A DNA stretch of 9,030 bases, taken from assembly GCA_947305045.1 (NCBI GenBank), contig CAMZCW010000084.1, positions 1 through 9,030 on the forward strand, in the 5' to 3' direction. Position 1 is the stretch's first letter, and every line of letters begins with the position of its first letter. This document shows positions 1 to 6,701 of this stretch, piece after piece. The stretch comes from an uncultured Bacteroidales bacterium (lineage in GTDB: Bacteria; Bacteroidota; Bacteroidia; Bacteroidales; UBA932). A program made the position numbers and the translations under genes. The notes below the pieces were generated by a model. The model was not told where the DNA came from. It searched no databases and worked only from the letters and a program-made list of their open reading frames with translations.

Positions 1-613
1 CCCGGTACAGGCGTTCCGCCTTGCACATCTCTTCCTCGAAGGGAAGAAGGTCTGCCAGGATGGCCTGTACCTCCGGCTGGGCCATGCGGCCGGCAGCATC
101 GGCCTTAACGGCCTCGTGCAGCTGTCGGGCGCGCAGCTCCATGTTGTGGAAGTCCGGAATGGTTTCTCCAAGCTTGTCCGGGATGTCCGCCAGTTGGGCT
201 TCAAAGCGTCCAAAAGCCTTGCCGCAATAGTACGAGTACTCCGGATTCACCGTTTCATAGGTGAAAGCATCCTTGACGAACACCGACACGCGCCAATAAG
301 TGTTGCCATCGGTCCAATAGGTTTTGCCCGTGGCTTTGCAAGGAATGAAGCGGAGAACTTTGCGATCGATGTCGCTCTCCCCCGCCTCTTCCAGCTTTTT
401 GCGGATGTGGGCCGTAGCACATTCAATGTTGTGCTGCAGGAGCTCCACGTCCTGGAAAATGGCATGGTTGATGCGCTGAAGCACATAGTCATCAGCCCCG
501 TCCGTACTCACCTTGAAGGTGTCGTTGATAAGCCCGTTCCCCAAAGGTTTGATTTCCAGGATGTTTCCCTGGATAGCAAACGCAGTGGCAATGTTCTTGA
601 CTTGCGAATCCAT
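1..613 (-). CDS. NahK-type N-acetylhexosamine kinase (aminoglycoside-phosphotransferase fold), 3' end cut by window edge
   Basis: I translated this by hand from the ATG at 613-611; 204 codons are open to the window edge with no stop. The protein begins MDSQVKNIATAF and resembles the N-terminal lobe of Bifidobacterium N-acetylhexosamine 1-kinase (NahK/LnpB). Shared features are a glycine-rich nucleotide loop GNGLINDTF (residues 25-33), then VLQRINHAIFQDV (44-56), the YWRV segment (106-109) and FGRFEAQL followed by IPDFHN (134-157). The family phosphorylates GlcNAc, GalNAc or ManNAc at the anomeric carbon in the cytoplasm. A typical member has about 360 residues, so roughly 40% and the whole catalytic lobe (the HND and DxD-type motifs) lie outside the window. 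It starts only 3 nt after the GH109-like stop codon, which suggests translational coupling. The likely job is activating the HexNAc released by the upstream enzymes. Kinase family assignment is fairly secure; the exact sugar is inference. Confidence 0.8.
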   Translation of the reverse strand, partial: MDSQVKNIATAFAIQGNILEIKPLGNGLINDTFKVSTDGADDYVLQRINHAIFQDVELLQHNIECATAHIRKKLEEAGESDIDRKVLRFIPCKATGKTYWTDGNTYWRVSVFVKDAFTYETVNPEYSYYCGKAFGRFEAQLADIPDKLGETIPDFHNMELRARQLHEAVKADAAGRMAQPEVQAILADLLPFEEEMCKAERLYR

Positions 614-616
614 AAT

Positions 617-1990
617 TTACTTGGCAAAAGCGTAGGAAAAACCTTTAATCTTATTCCAGTTGCCGCGGGTGAAGTCCGGCACTTCCACCGGGACGCAGCC
701 ATGCTCCATGGAGATACGGGAGAGTTCGGTAACACAGCACCATTCGGCCAGGTCATACACGTCCATATCCAGCGGGAGACCGTTATTCAGGCAATAGACC
801 ATCCGGTAGTCCATGATATAATCCATGCCGCCGTGTCCGCCCACCTCCAGCGCCAGGGCTTTCAGTTCAGGGGTAAGAATGGGGTTGGGATATTGGGCCA
901 TAAGGGCATCCAGTTCCGCGCCATGATATACTTTCTCATAACCCAGATTCTGATAGTCCACCTGCTCGGAGCCTTCCGGACGCAGGCATACCTCTCCAAT
1001 AGGATACTTACCCATATAGCCGTCTGTTCCGACCAACTGATACATCCGGTTGTACGGGCGCGGCGTAAGGACATCGTGCTCAATCAGGATGGATTTTCCC
1101 TTTACCGTGCGAAGCATGGTCATGGTGACATCGCCGTTGGCGAAAGGCTTGTCTTCCATACCGGCAGCCTTGGCATGTTTAGGACCATTGAAAGGATCGG
1201 TATCCATGGCGACCAACGTGGTAAGACGATCCCCACGGTGGATGTTCAGCACCTGGCAGACAGGACCGAATCCATGCGTAGGATAAAGGTCTCCGCGGAA
1301 TTCCTGGTTGAACTTCATGCGCCAGTTGTTCCAATAGTACTTCCAGAAAGGATCCAGGTTGTGGTGATAAGCGCCCTCGGCATGGATAATCTCTCCAAAC
1401 AGCCCGGCCTGCGCCATGGTGAGTGCCGTGAGCTCAAAGAAGTCATAGCAGCAGTTCTCCAGCACCATGCAGTGTTTGCGGGTGCGTTCGGAGGTGTTCA
1501 CCAGGTCCCAGCAGGCCTCCAAGGTTTCTGCGGAAGGGACTTCCACGGCCACATGTTTGCCGTGCTCCATGGCATACAGCGCCACCGGGACATGATGGAT
1601 CCAGTCCGTACAAACATAGACCAGGTCCACGGAAGGGTCTTCGCAAAGTGCTTTATATGCATCCTCGCTGCCACTATAGACATTGGGCTTCTGTCCCCTG
1701 GCCAGCAGGTAATCCTCGCTGGCCTTGGCGCGATCCGGTTCAATGTCACAAACGGCCGCCACATGGCATCCGGGCACATAAGTAAGACGCTTGGCGGCAT
1801 CTCCTCCGCGCATGCCCAGTCCCACGACACCGATACCCACGTCGGGAATAGGCTCTGCCGCGAACTGCAGCATGTCCGTTTGCCCGGGTTCACGCGGGGG
1901 AACCGGCAACTTTATTACGGTTTCCTTGTTGGACTGGCAGGAAAAAGCCAGCAAAGCGGCCGCTGCCAGAAGCAAAAAAAATTTTTTCAT
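617..1990 (-). CDS. GH109-like NAD-dependent alpha-N-acetylgalactosaminidase (Gfo/Idh/MocA fold), putative lipoprotein
   Basis: This 457-residue protein is close to the usual GH109 length. It opens with MKKFFLLLAAAALLAFSC, a Sec lipoprotein-type signal with the candidate lipidated Cys at 18; the lipobox (AFSC) is loose. A Rossmann NAD site follows: VGIGVVGLGMRGG (51-63) with acidic D82 ending the second strand. The MocA-like region has AVEVPSA (148-154). GH109 hallmarks are ENCCYDFFEL (178-187), GDLYPTHGFGPV (233-244, with candidate catalytic His239), NIHRGDR (249-255) and GGHGGMDY (384-391). Family members cleave terminal alpha-GalNAc through an NAD-dependent oxidation/elimination mechanism with tightly bound cofactor. 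The start 19 nt after the MFS stop is preceded by an AT-rich leader without a Shine-Dalgarno sequence. The context, after sialidase and before a HexNAc kinase, fits mucin O-glycan or A-antigen trimming. It could instead be a related Gfo/Idh/MocA glycosidase or oxidoreductase with another substrate. Confidence 0.85.
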   Translation of the reverse strand: MKKFFLLLAAAALLAFSCQSNKETVIKLPVPPREPGQTDMLQFAAEPIPDVGIGVVGLGMRGGDAAKRLTYVPGCHVAAVCDIEPDRAKASEDYLLARGQKPNVYSGSEDAYKALCEDPSVDLVYVCTDWIHHVPVALYAMEHGKHVAVEVPSAETLEACWDLVNTSERTRKHCMVLENCCYDFFELTALTMAQAGLFGEIIHAEGAYHHNLDPFWKYYWNNWRMKFNQEFRGDLYPTHGFGPVCQVLNIHRGDRLTTLVAMDTDPFNGPKHAKAAGMEDKPFANGDVTMTMLRTVKGKSILIEHDVLTPRPYNRMYQLVGTDGYMGKYPIGEVCLRPEGSEQVDYQNLGYEKVYHGAELDALMAQYPNPILTPELKALALEVGGHGGMDYIMDYRMVYCLNNGLPLDMDVYDLAEWCCVTELSRISMEHGCVPVEVPDFTRGNWNKIKGFSYAFAK

Positions 1991-2009
1991 ATCAATGAGA
2001 ATTTAAAAA

Positions 2010-3239
2010 TTATTGCATATCGTCTGTTGTGGGATGTAAAATGGCAATCTGGAGCACCAGAGCCAAGGCGGTAACGCCGCCCAAAATGGCAAAGGAGAGG
2101 CCCAGGTTGGGGATTTTTCCCAGCAAAGTAGTGCAAAGCGCTCCCATGGCCACCCCCACCATATTCATAAAACCGTAAGCGGTTGCCCGCAGGTGCGAAG
2201 GCACAAACTGACAAAGGATGGGCATATTGTTGGTGTCGAACATCCCGTAACCCAAACCGAAGATAAGGCCGGAGGCAATGGCCGGAACCAGACCGTGACC
2301 CAGGCCCATCAGTACCAGGGCGGGGATCATCATGCCCAGGCCGATAGCGCTGGTGTACACACGCCCCTTTAGGTTTTTCTTCACCCACTTGTCCGATAGC
2401 GGACCGCCTACCATCACCCCGATGAACGAAGCCAGGGCAATGGTAATGGTAGCCACCGGTCCGGCAACGGACATACCGCCGTCGATATTCTGGGCGAACA
2501 GCGTCGGGAGCCAGTTTTTGGTGGCCCAGCCCGGCAGTGAAGTGGAAGCAAAGAAGAACAGGATTACCCAGAAGGCAATATTGCTGAAAATAAGGCCGAA
2601 AGACTTGACGATGGACATGGAGGCCGCTTTCTTTCCCTCTGCCACCGGCTGCTTGGGCGCACGTTTTTCCTTGAGGAAGAACATGAGCACCACGGCATAT
2701 AGAACGCCGATGATGCCAAACCACTGGAAGGTGAGCCGCCAGCTGAGTGCCGAGGCAAAGATGGAACCGAAACCGCCCACCGCCTGTCCCAGGTAAAGGC
2801 CCGTCATGTGCAGGCCGACAGCCAGTGAACGGCTTTTCCCGGCATGATAGTCTGCAATCAGGGAAAGGCTGGAAGGGATATACAACGCTTCACTCACACC
2901 CATGAGCCCCCGCAGCCAGTACATTTGCGAGAAGGTTTGGCAATGCCCCATCAGGAGCGTCACCAGCGACCACACGCCCAAAGAACCCACAATGAGCCAC
3001 TTCCGGCTCAGGCGGTCTGCAATGCTGCCGGCAAAAGGACTCACGATGGCGTACACCCACAGGAAAATAGCCATCAGGCGGCCAAAGTTCTGCGCCTGCT
3101 GAAGTTCTGCGATATCTACGCCTATGGCGGCTTGCATGGTGGACAGCATCTGGCGGTCCAGATAGTTGAGGAAGGCCACGATGGAAAGCAGCCCTACAAC
3201 AACCCAAGGGTAAATTTTATGGAATTTTTCTTTACTCAT
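2010..3239 (-). CDS. nanT: MFS transporter, probable sialic acid (NanT-like) or amino-sugar permease
   Basis: A 409-residue polytopic inner-membrane protein with about 12 hydrophobic segments. TM1 carries NYLDRQ (25-30), typical of the anion:cation symporter branch of the major facilitator superfamily. The loop 2-3 signature reads GSIADRLSRK (71-80) and a degenerate repeat of it reads GGPLSDKW (278-285) in the second half. A basic central loop (about 189-206, KEKRAPKQ onward) joins the two halves. Bacteroidota such as B. fragilis and Tannerella import Neu5Ac with an MFS NanT beside the lyase, so position between sialidase and GH109 genes supports that role. The substrate cannot be read from sequence alone; hexuronate and GlcNAc carriers share the same motifs. 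It starts 4 nt after the sialidase stop, with ATGAGTAAAGAA forming an ordinary MSKE start. The operon context is the main reason for the nanT label. Confidence 0.78.
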   Translation of the reverse strand: MSKEKFHKIYPWVVVGLLSIVAFLNYLDRQMLSTMQAAIGVDIAELQQAQNFGRLMAIFLWVYAIVSPFAGSIADRLSRKWLIVGSLGVWSLVTLLMGHCQTFSQMYWLRGLMGVSEALYIPSSLSLIADYHAGKSRSLAVGLHMTGLYLGQAVGGFGSIFASALSWRLTFQWFGIIGVLYAVVLMFFLKEKRAPKQPVAEGKKAASMSIVKSFGLIFSNIAFWVILFFFASTSLPGWATKNWLPTLFAQNIDGGMSVAGPVATITIALASFIGVMVGGPLSDKWVKKNLKGRVYTSAIGLGMMIPALVLMGLGHGLVPAIASGLIFGLGYGMFDTNNMPILCQFVPSHLRATAYGFMNMVGVAMGALCTTLLGKIPNLGLSFAILGGVTALALVLQIAILHPTTDDMQ

Positions 3240-3243
3240 ACGA

Positions 3244-4587
3244 CTAACGGATATCTTTCAGGCGCACGGCCTGGAATGTCATGTGGGCCTGGGAACTCTC
3301 ATACAGGATGCCCACGGTATGCTTGTCAATCAGGGTAAGGCAGGAGTATCCCCAGCCGTAGCCTTCGTCCAGAAGCAGCCGACGCGTCCAGGTTGTCCCA
3401 CCATCTTCGCTGATTTGGATGGTCAGGTTGCGTCTGTGTTCCGGATCCGAAGGATTGGAGAAAAGAAGAAGGTTCCCCTCCTTGAGCAGGCTGGCCATGC
3501 AAACAGGCTCTACAAGCTGCCCGTCAGAAACATGGGGTGCCCACGTGCGGCCCATATCCCTGGTGACATACACGGCACGACCGGTTTTGCGATTGTCGCG
3601 CATGTTGAGCATGAGCACTCCGGGTTCTACCTCCGCCACCTGCGATTCCGTGGTATTGATTTTGGCATATTCGTGCACCTGCCAGGTCTCTCCCCTGTCG
3701 GTGGAATACATGACGCCGGCTGCCGGAGTGCGGTCTGCCTCCTGATGCTGGAAGGGAACCACCAGGGTACCATCGGCCATGGTAATGCCACGTCCGGGGC
3801 CCTGGAAGGTGAAATGCCAGGCTTCCTGCTTTATCTGACGGGTGAGATTGACGGGCGTACTCCAGGTAAGGCCGTCATCCTTGGAGCGGGCCATCATCAG
3901 TTGCGGTGTCTGTGCGGGTTCAAAACCGTCTCCGGCAGTCCACCAGGCGGCCTGGCCGGCCTTTCCGCCGTGGGTCCAGGCGGCAAACAGAAGGATGTCT
4001 CCGCTTACTTCATCCACCACAATGCAAGGGTCCCCGATGCCGTTGACATCCTGCGGAAGCCCGCCGTATTCGCCCATGTCCATGGCGGTAATCATGGGGC
4101 CCCAGGTAAGGCCTCCGTCCGTGGAGCGGCTGATACCGACGTCTATATCGCCCTGTAAATCATAGGCGTTTTTATGGCGGATGTCATACGTGGCAATTAG
4201 GGTGCCTTTAGGGGAAGTGACCAAACCCGGAATGCGGTAGGCCGCTACGCCGTCATCCCCGGCGGAACGCACCCGGACCGCCAGACGATGGCACTGTTTC
4301 CCGCTCTGTTCCACCTTCAGTCCCTTGGCCTTAATGGAAAGGCGAAACGGTTTTGCCAGGTCCTTGACACGGGTTCCGTCAATGTGCACATACAGCAGAT
4401 TATCTTTAACATAGGCATGCTGCAGTGCCTTGCGGGGAAGGCCCTTGGCCTTGATATTCCATTCGGGCGTGACGCCTTCCGGTACCGTAACGGCGGCCAC
4501 GGCAACATCCTGGTTCACCAGAACCGGTACCTGCCAGTGATGCACCTGCACCGCTACTGCCAGAAAAAAAGATACGAGAAATGTCAT
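3244..4587 (-). CDS. nanH: Exo-alpha-sialidase, GH33
   Basis: A 447-residue sialidase that hydrolyses terminal alpha-linked Neu5Ac. The arginine-motif YRIP is at 117-120 (Arg118). Five Asp-box repeats (S/T-x-D-x-G-x-T-W) are visible: STDGGLTW (155-162), SKDDGLTW (235-242), STDRGETW (295-302), a variant TRDMGRTW (342-349) and SEDGGTTW (393-400). Likely remaining triad arginines are R330 and R385; the nucleophilic Tyr is probably Y414 in GWGYSCL, with ESQVAE (314-319) supplying the paired Glu. Residues 22-105 look like the beta-rich N-terminal domain of Bacteroides sialidases. The start overlaps the mutarotase stop as ATGA, and an in-frame TAA at 4608-4606 leaves no upstream start. The N-terminal hydrophobic stretch (1-15) looks like a signal peptide but has no Lys or Arg before it. 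Family assignment is firm; linkage preference is not readable. Confidence 0.96.
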   Translation of the reverse strand: MTFLVSFFLAVAVQVHHWQVPVLVNQDVAVAAVTVPEGVTPEWNIKAKGLPRKALQHAYVKDNLLYVHIDGTRVKDLAKPFRLSIKAKGLKVEQSGKQCHRLAVRVRSAGDDGVAAYRIPGLVTSPKGTLIATYDIRHKNAYDLQGDIDVGISRSTDGGLTWGPMITAMDMGEYGGLPQDVNGIGDPCIVVDEVSGDILLFAAWTHGGKAGQAAWWTAGDGFEPAQTPQLMMARSKDDGLTWSTPVNLTRQIKQEAWHFTFQGPGRGITMADGTLVVPFQHQEADRTPAAGVMYSTDRGETWQVHEYAKINTTESQVAEVEPGVLMLNMRDNRKTGRAVYVTRDMGRTWAPHVSDGQLVEPVCMASLLKEGNLLLFSNPSDPEHRRNLTIQISEDGGTTWTRRLLLDEGYGWGYSCLTLIDKHTVGILYESSQAHMTFQAVRLKDIR

Positions 4588-5600
4588 AATGCAATGATAA
4601 AGGTTTTAGGGCTGCGTACACCGGGTTTGAGTTCGCCGCCGGTAACCAGCAGGCCGGAGGACGTGGCGGCGACACCCGCTCCCGCAAGAGCGGTTTCCGG
4701 GACCTCGCCCAGACCGGTCCAACACTGGCCGTCGAACAGCCAGATACACTTTCTGAACTTGTATTCTTCCGGCTCGCGGGAGAGGTACGGGATACGGTCT
4801 GCAGGGGTATTGCGAAGGGCGCGCTCAAAGATGGCGCGGTTGACCCCGCCCACGACTATGAGGCGGCCATCCGGCAGTGTGGTGCCCGAAGCACCCACAA
4901 AGCTTCCCCCATCCGGGATATCCGGAGCGCTCTCCCACTGCAGGGTTTCCAGGTTGAGAAAATGCCCGGCGGATGGTGCCTGAAGGGTCTCCGGGTTAAA
5001 ACCGCCCCACAGGAAAAGACCTTTTTCCGTAGCATAGGCAACAGGCTGCACCAGGGACTCCGGAAGAGCGCAAAGGCGCGTCCACGCCCACTCCCCTATC
5101 CGGCAGCAAAAAACGCCTTCCGTGCCAGCCAGATACAGGATTTCACCGCACTGTGACCACCCATACTGCTCCATGGGAACAGGCAGGGAGGGCAGTTCCG
5201 TCAGGAGGGCCTTCCCGCCGGCAAGCTGAACCTTATATACTTTGTCGGTGGTGATGCCGTTGACGTTACCGCCGGCGAGCACCAGGGCATCCTCCAGCTG
5301 GAAGGTGGCGCCATAAGCGACGGAGTCTTTCATGCAGCCGGCATGCTGCCACTGCGCGCCGTCAAAGGCCCACACATCCGCATACACCTTTTTGGCCCCG
5401 CCTTCCAAAAGGGGCTTGTCCGGGAAATTGGCGCCACCGGCCACCATCAGGGTTTCTCCGATATAGCCGCAAAACGGGGCCGATACGCCTTTAGCATAGG
5501 CAGCATCCGGGATAGGCGGCAACTCACTGGTTTTGAGTGTATTCATGCTTGTACAGGAAAAGGCCAGCAGGAGGCCGGCCACATAATATTTACAGGACAT
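4584..5600 (-). CDS. nanM: Cyclically permuted kelch mutarotase, N-acetylneuraminate epimerase (NanM-like)
   Basis: A 338-residue kelch beta-propeller. Strand-ending Gly pairs recur at VAGG (53-56), LAGG (108-111), LWGG (197-200), VVGG (249-252) and VTGG (319-322). The opening APFCGYIGETLMVAGGANFPDKP (spread over 41-63) is characteristic of the cyclically permuted mutarotase group related to E. coli NanM, which speeds alpha/beta interconversion of free Neu5Ac in the periplasm. Residues 1-16 (MSCKYYVAGLLLAFSC) form a short hydrophobic signal ending in a loose lipobox, so the protein is probably exported and perhaps lipidated at Cys16. The start lies inside the last codons of the lyase gene, giving an 11-nt overlap and likely translational coupling; the next Met in frame (19) would lose the signal. 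Its location between lyase and sialidase supports the sialic acid role. NanM activity itself is inferred from family and context. Confidence 0.88.
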   Translation of the reverse strand: MSCKYYVAGLLLAFSCTSMNTLKTSELPPIPDAAYAKGVSAPFCGYIGETLMVAGGANFPDKPLLEGGAKKVYADVWAFDGAQWQHAGCMKDSVAYGATFQLEDALVLAGGNVNGITTDKVYKVQLAGGKALLTELPSLPVPMEQYGWSQCGEILYLAGTEGVFCCRIGEWAWTRLCALPESLVQPVAYATEKGLFLWGGFNPETLQAPSAGHFLNLETLQWESAPDIPDGGSFVGASGTTLPDGRLIVVGGVNRAIFERALRNTPADRIPYLSREPEEYKFRKCIWLFDGQCWTGLGEVPETALAGAGVAATSSGLLVTGGELKPGVRSPKTFIIAL

Positions 5601-6507
5601 TGCAACGGGCGAAGAAATTGATTTCTTCCAGTTGTGCTTTCAACTGAGCTTCCTCTTCGTCGCTGAGGTTGCGCCATGGCACGCGGTTGGGTCCCAGATC
5701 CAGGCCGATGAGCTTCATGATGCGCTTGCCGCCCACAATATTTCCGCGGAAGTTACAAATCACGTTGATGACCGCCTGGGAGAAATTCTGCAGTTCCCGC
5801 GCCTTCTCCAGGTCACCGGCGGCCCAGGCTTCTCCGATGGCCACCTGCTCTCGTCCGTTATAATTGGTGGTGCCGCAGATACCGCCCTGGGCACCGCCCT
5901 GCGCCAGCGAAGGGAGGTAGGTCTCATCCTGACCATGCAGCATATCGTACTTGCCATCCTTGTACAGGCGGCACTGATTGTACTCATACAGGCTCTCGAA
6001 GGTGTACTTGATACCCGCGAAATTGGGGATGCGGCCATCTACGGCCTTGAGGAATTCCAGCATGGGAAGGAAGCAGCCGTTAAAGGCAGGAATATGATAG
6101 AAATAGAAAGGAAGCTCCGGTGCGGCGGCGGCAATGGTCTCGCAGTACTTCACCAGCTCCTCTATCCGGCCAATCTTGGGGAAGGGCGGCGCCATGGCCC
6201 CAATGCCCCAGACGCCCAGCTTTGCGGCGTGTCTGGCGAGCTCCACGCTCTCACGCAGGCAGCAACTGCCCACATGGACAATGACTTTGAAACCGGCCGG
6301 GACAGCAGCCACCCAGGCTTCTGCCAGCGCTTTGCGTTCCTCCGTGGTGAGCATATACCCTTCTCCTGAGGAACCATTGATGAATACTCCCTTGAGGCCG
6401 TTCTTGGCCAGCATGGCGGCATAAGCCGGAATGGGCTCCAGATTGACGTCTCCGTTGGACTTCATGGGAGTGAAAGGGGCGTTGATAAGGCCGATAATCT
6501 TTTCCAT
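5590..6507 (-). CDS. nanA: N-acetylneuraminate lyase (DHDPS/NAL superfamily)
   Basis: A 305-residue cytoplasmic TIM-barrel class I aldolase, full family length, splitting Neu5Ac into ManNAc and pyruvate. The substrate-carboxylate loop is INGSSGEGY (43-51), where NAL enzymes carry GS/TxGE. The catalytic Tyr is Y137 in FYFYHIP (134-140); YxIP in this position is typical of NAL. The Schiff-base lysine is K167 in AGIKYT (164-169). HGQDE (191-195) and the GGICGTTNY segment (208-216) complete the barrel pattern. It is the first gene of the minus-strand operon, with the best candidate promoter about 50 nt upstream and no Shine-Dalgarno sequence, as is common in Bacteroidota. In Bacteroides the equivalent gene is called nanL. 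A dihydrodipicolinate synthase is the alternative in this superfamily, but the YHIP motif and the sialidase/mutarotase neighbours argue strongly for the lyase. Confidence 0.93.
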   Translation of the reverse strand: MEKIIGLINAPFTPMKSNGDVNLEPIPAYAAMLAKNGLKGVFINGSSGEGYMLTTEERKALAEAWVAAVPAGFKVIVHVGSCCLRESVELARHAAKLGVWGIGAMAPPFPKIGRIEELVKYCETIAAAAPELPFYFYHIPAFNGCFLPMLEFLKAVDGRIPNFAGIKYTFESLYEYNQCRLYKDGKYDMLHGQDETYLPSLAQGGAQGGICGTTNYNGREQVAIGEAWAAGDLEKARELQNFSQAVINVICNFRGNIVGGKRIMKLIGLDLGPNRVPWRNLSDEEEAQLKAQLEEINFFARCNVL

Positions 6508-6526
6508 AATGCTATTTCGTTTTAGT

Positions 6527-6541
6527 GGCTCTTGCCGAGCC
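6527..6541 (-). other. Small hairpin in the nan operon 5' leader
   Basis: A perfect 5-bp inverted repeat, GGCTC/GAGCC around a 5-nt loop, lies between the predicted promoter and the lyase ATG. The downstream arm ends 19 nt before the start codon. No U-tract follows in the transcribed direction, so it is not an intrinsic terminator. It may affect mRNA stability or translation initiation, or be chance. Confidence 0.4.
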
Positions 6542-6557
6542 GGTTATGTGGATATTG

Positions 6558-6588
6558 CAAATCTAATAAAAAAACGCAAGTTTCCATA
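6558..6588 (-). promoter_or_regulatory. Predicted Bacteroidota-type promoter for the nan operon
   Basis: On the minus strand, TAGATTTG (6565-6558) matches the Bacteroidota -7 consensus TAnnTTTG exactly. TATG (6588-6585), 19 nt upstream, is a one-mismatch match to the -33 element TTTG. Transcription would start near 6551, giving a leader of roughly 45 nt before the lyase ATG. This is prediction from motif and spacing only. Confidence 0.6.
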
Positions 6589-6605
6589 ACATTTTCGCAA
6601 CTTCC
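6575..6605. repeat. Imperfect direct repeat in the divergent control region, possible regulator site
   Basis: CGCAAGTTTCC (6575-6585) and CGCAACTTCC (6596-6605) recur 21 nt apart start to start, about two helical turns. The first copy ends at the predicted -33 element of the nan promoter, and the second lies between the two divergent promoters. Such placement suits a dimeric activator or repressor. The repeats are short and imperfect, so chance is possible. Confidence 0.35.
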
Positions 6606-6619
6606 TGATTTATGAAATA

Positions 6620-6650
6620 TTTAATTTTAGAATTGTCCCGTATAATTTTG
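6620..6650 (+). promoter_or_regulatory. Predicted Bacteroidota-type promoter for the susC-like gene
   Basis: TAATTTTG (6643-6650) matches the -7 consensus TAnnTTTG exactly. TTTA (6620-6623) is a one-mismatch -33 element with a 19-nt spacer, the same spacing as the opposing nan promoter. A start near 6657 would leave an AT-rich leader of about 45 nt with no Shine-Dalgarno sequence before the ATG at 6702. Confidence 0.6.
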
Positions 6651-6701
6651 CAAATACGAAAAAAAGTCCTATCTTGCCTCAAATTAATAACGCTAAGACT
6701 A

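Noticed and set aside
1991..2009. Possible separate promoter or terminator between the MFS and GH109-like genes
   Set aside because: The 19-nt gap has neither TAnnTTTG nor an inverted repeat; it is simply an AT-rich ribosome entry stretch within the operon.
116..2074. 652-codon open frame on the plus strand opposite the kinase and GH109-like genes
   Set aside because: It crosses two well-supported genes and their junction, lacks family motifs, and is rich in His/Val/Gly runs typical of antisense shadows in GC-rich DNA.
1987..2724. 245-codon minus-strand open frame inside the MFS gene in another frame
   Set aside because: It overlaps the transporter frame, is full of Arg/His/Gly/Pro with no membrane segments, and carries no motif.
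3283..4158. 291-codon plus-strand open frame opposite the sialidase
   Set aside because: It lies wholly within the GH33 gene, whose Asp boxes and YRIP motif are intact; no independent start context or domain is visible.
5590..6507. Dihydrodipicolinate synthase (lysine synthesis) reading of the lyase gene
   Set aside because: The FYFYHIP motif, the GSSGE loop and the flanking mutarotase and sialidase genes fit N-acetylneuraminate lyase better.
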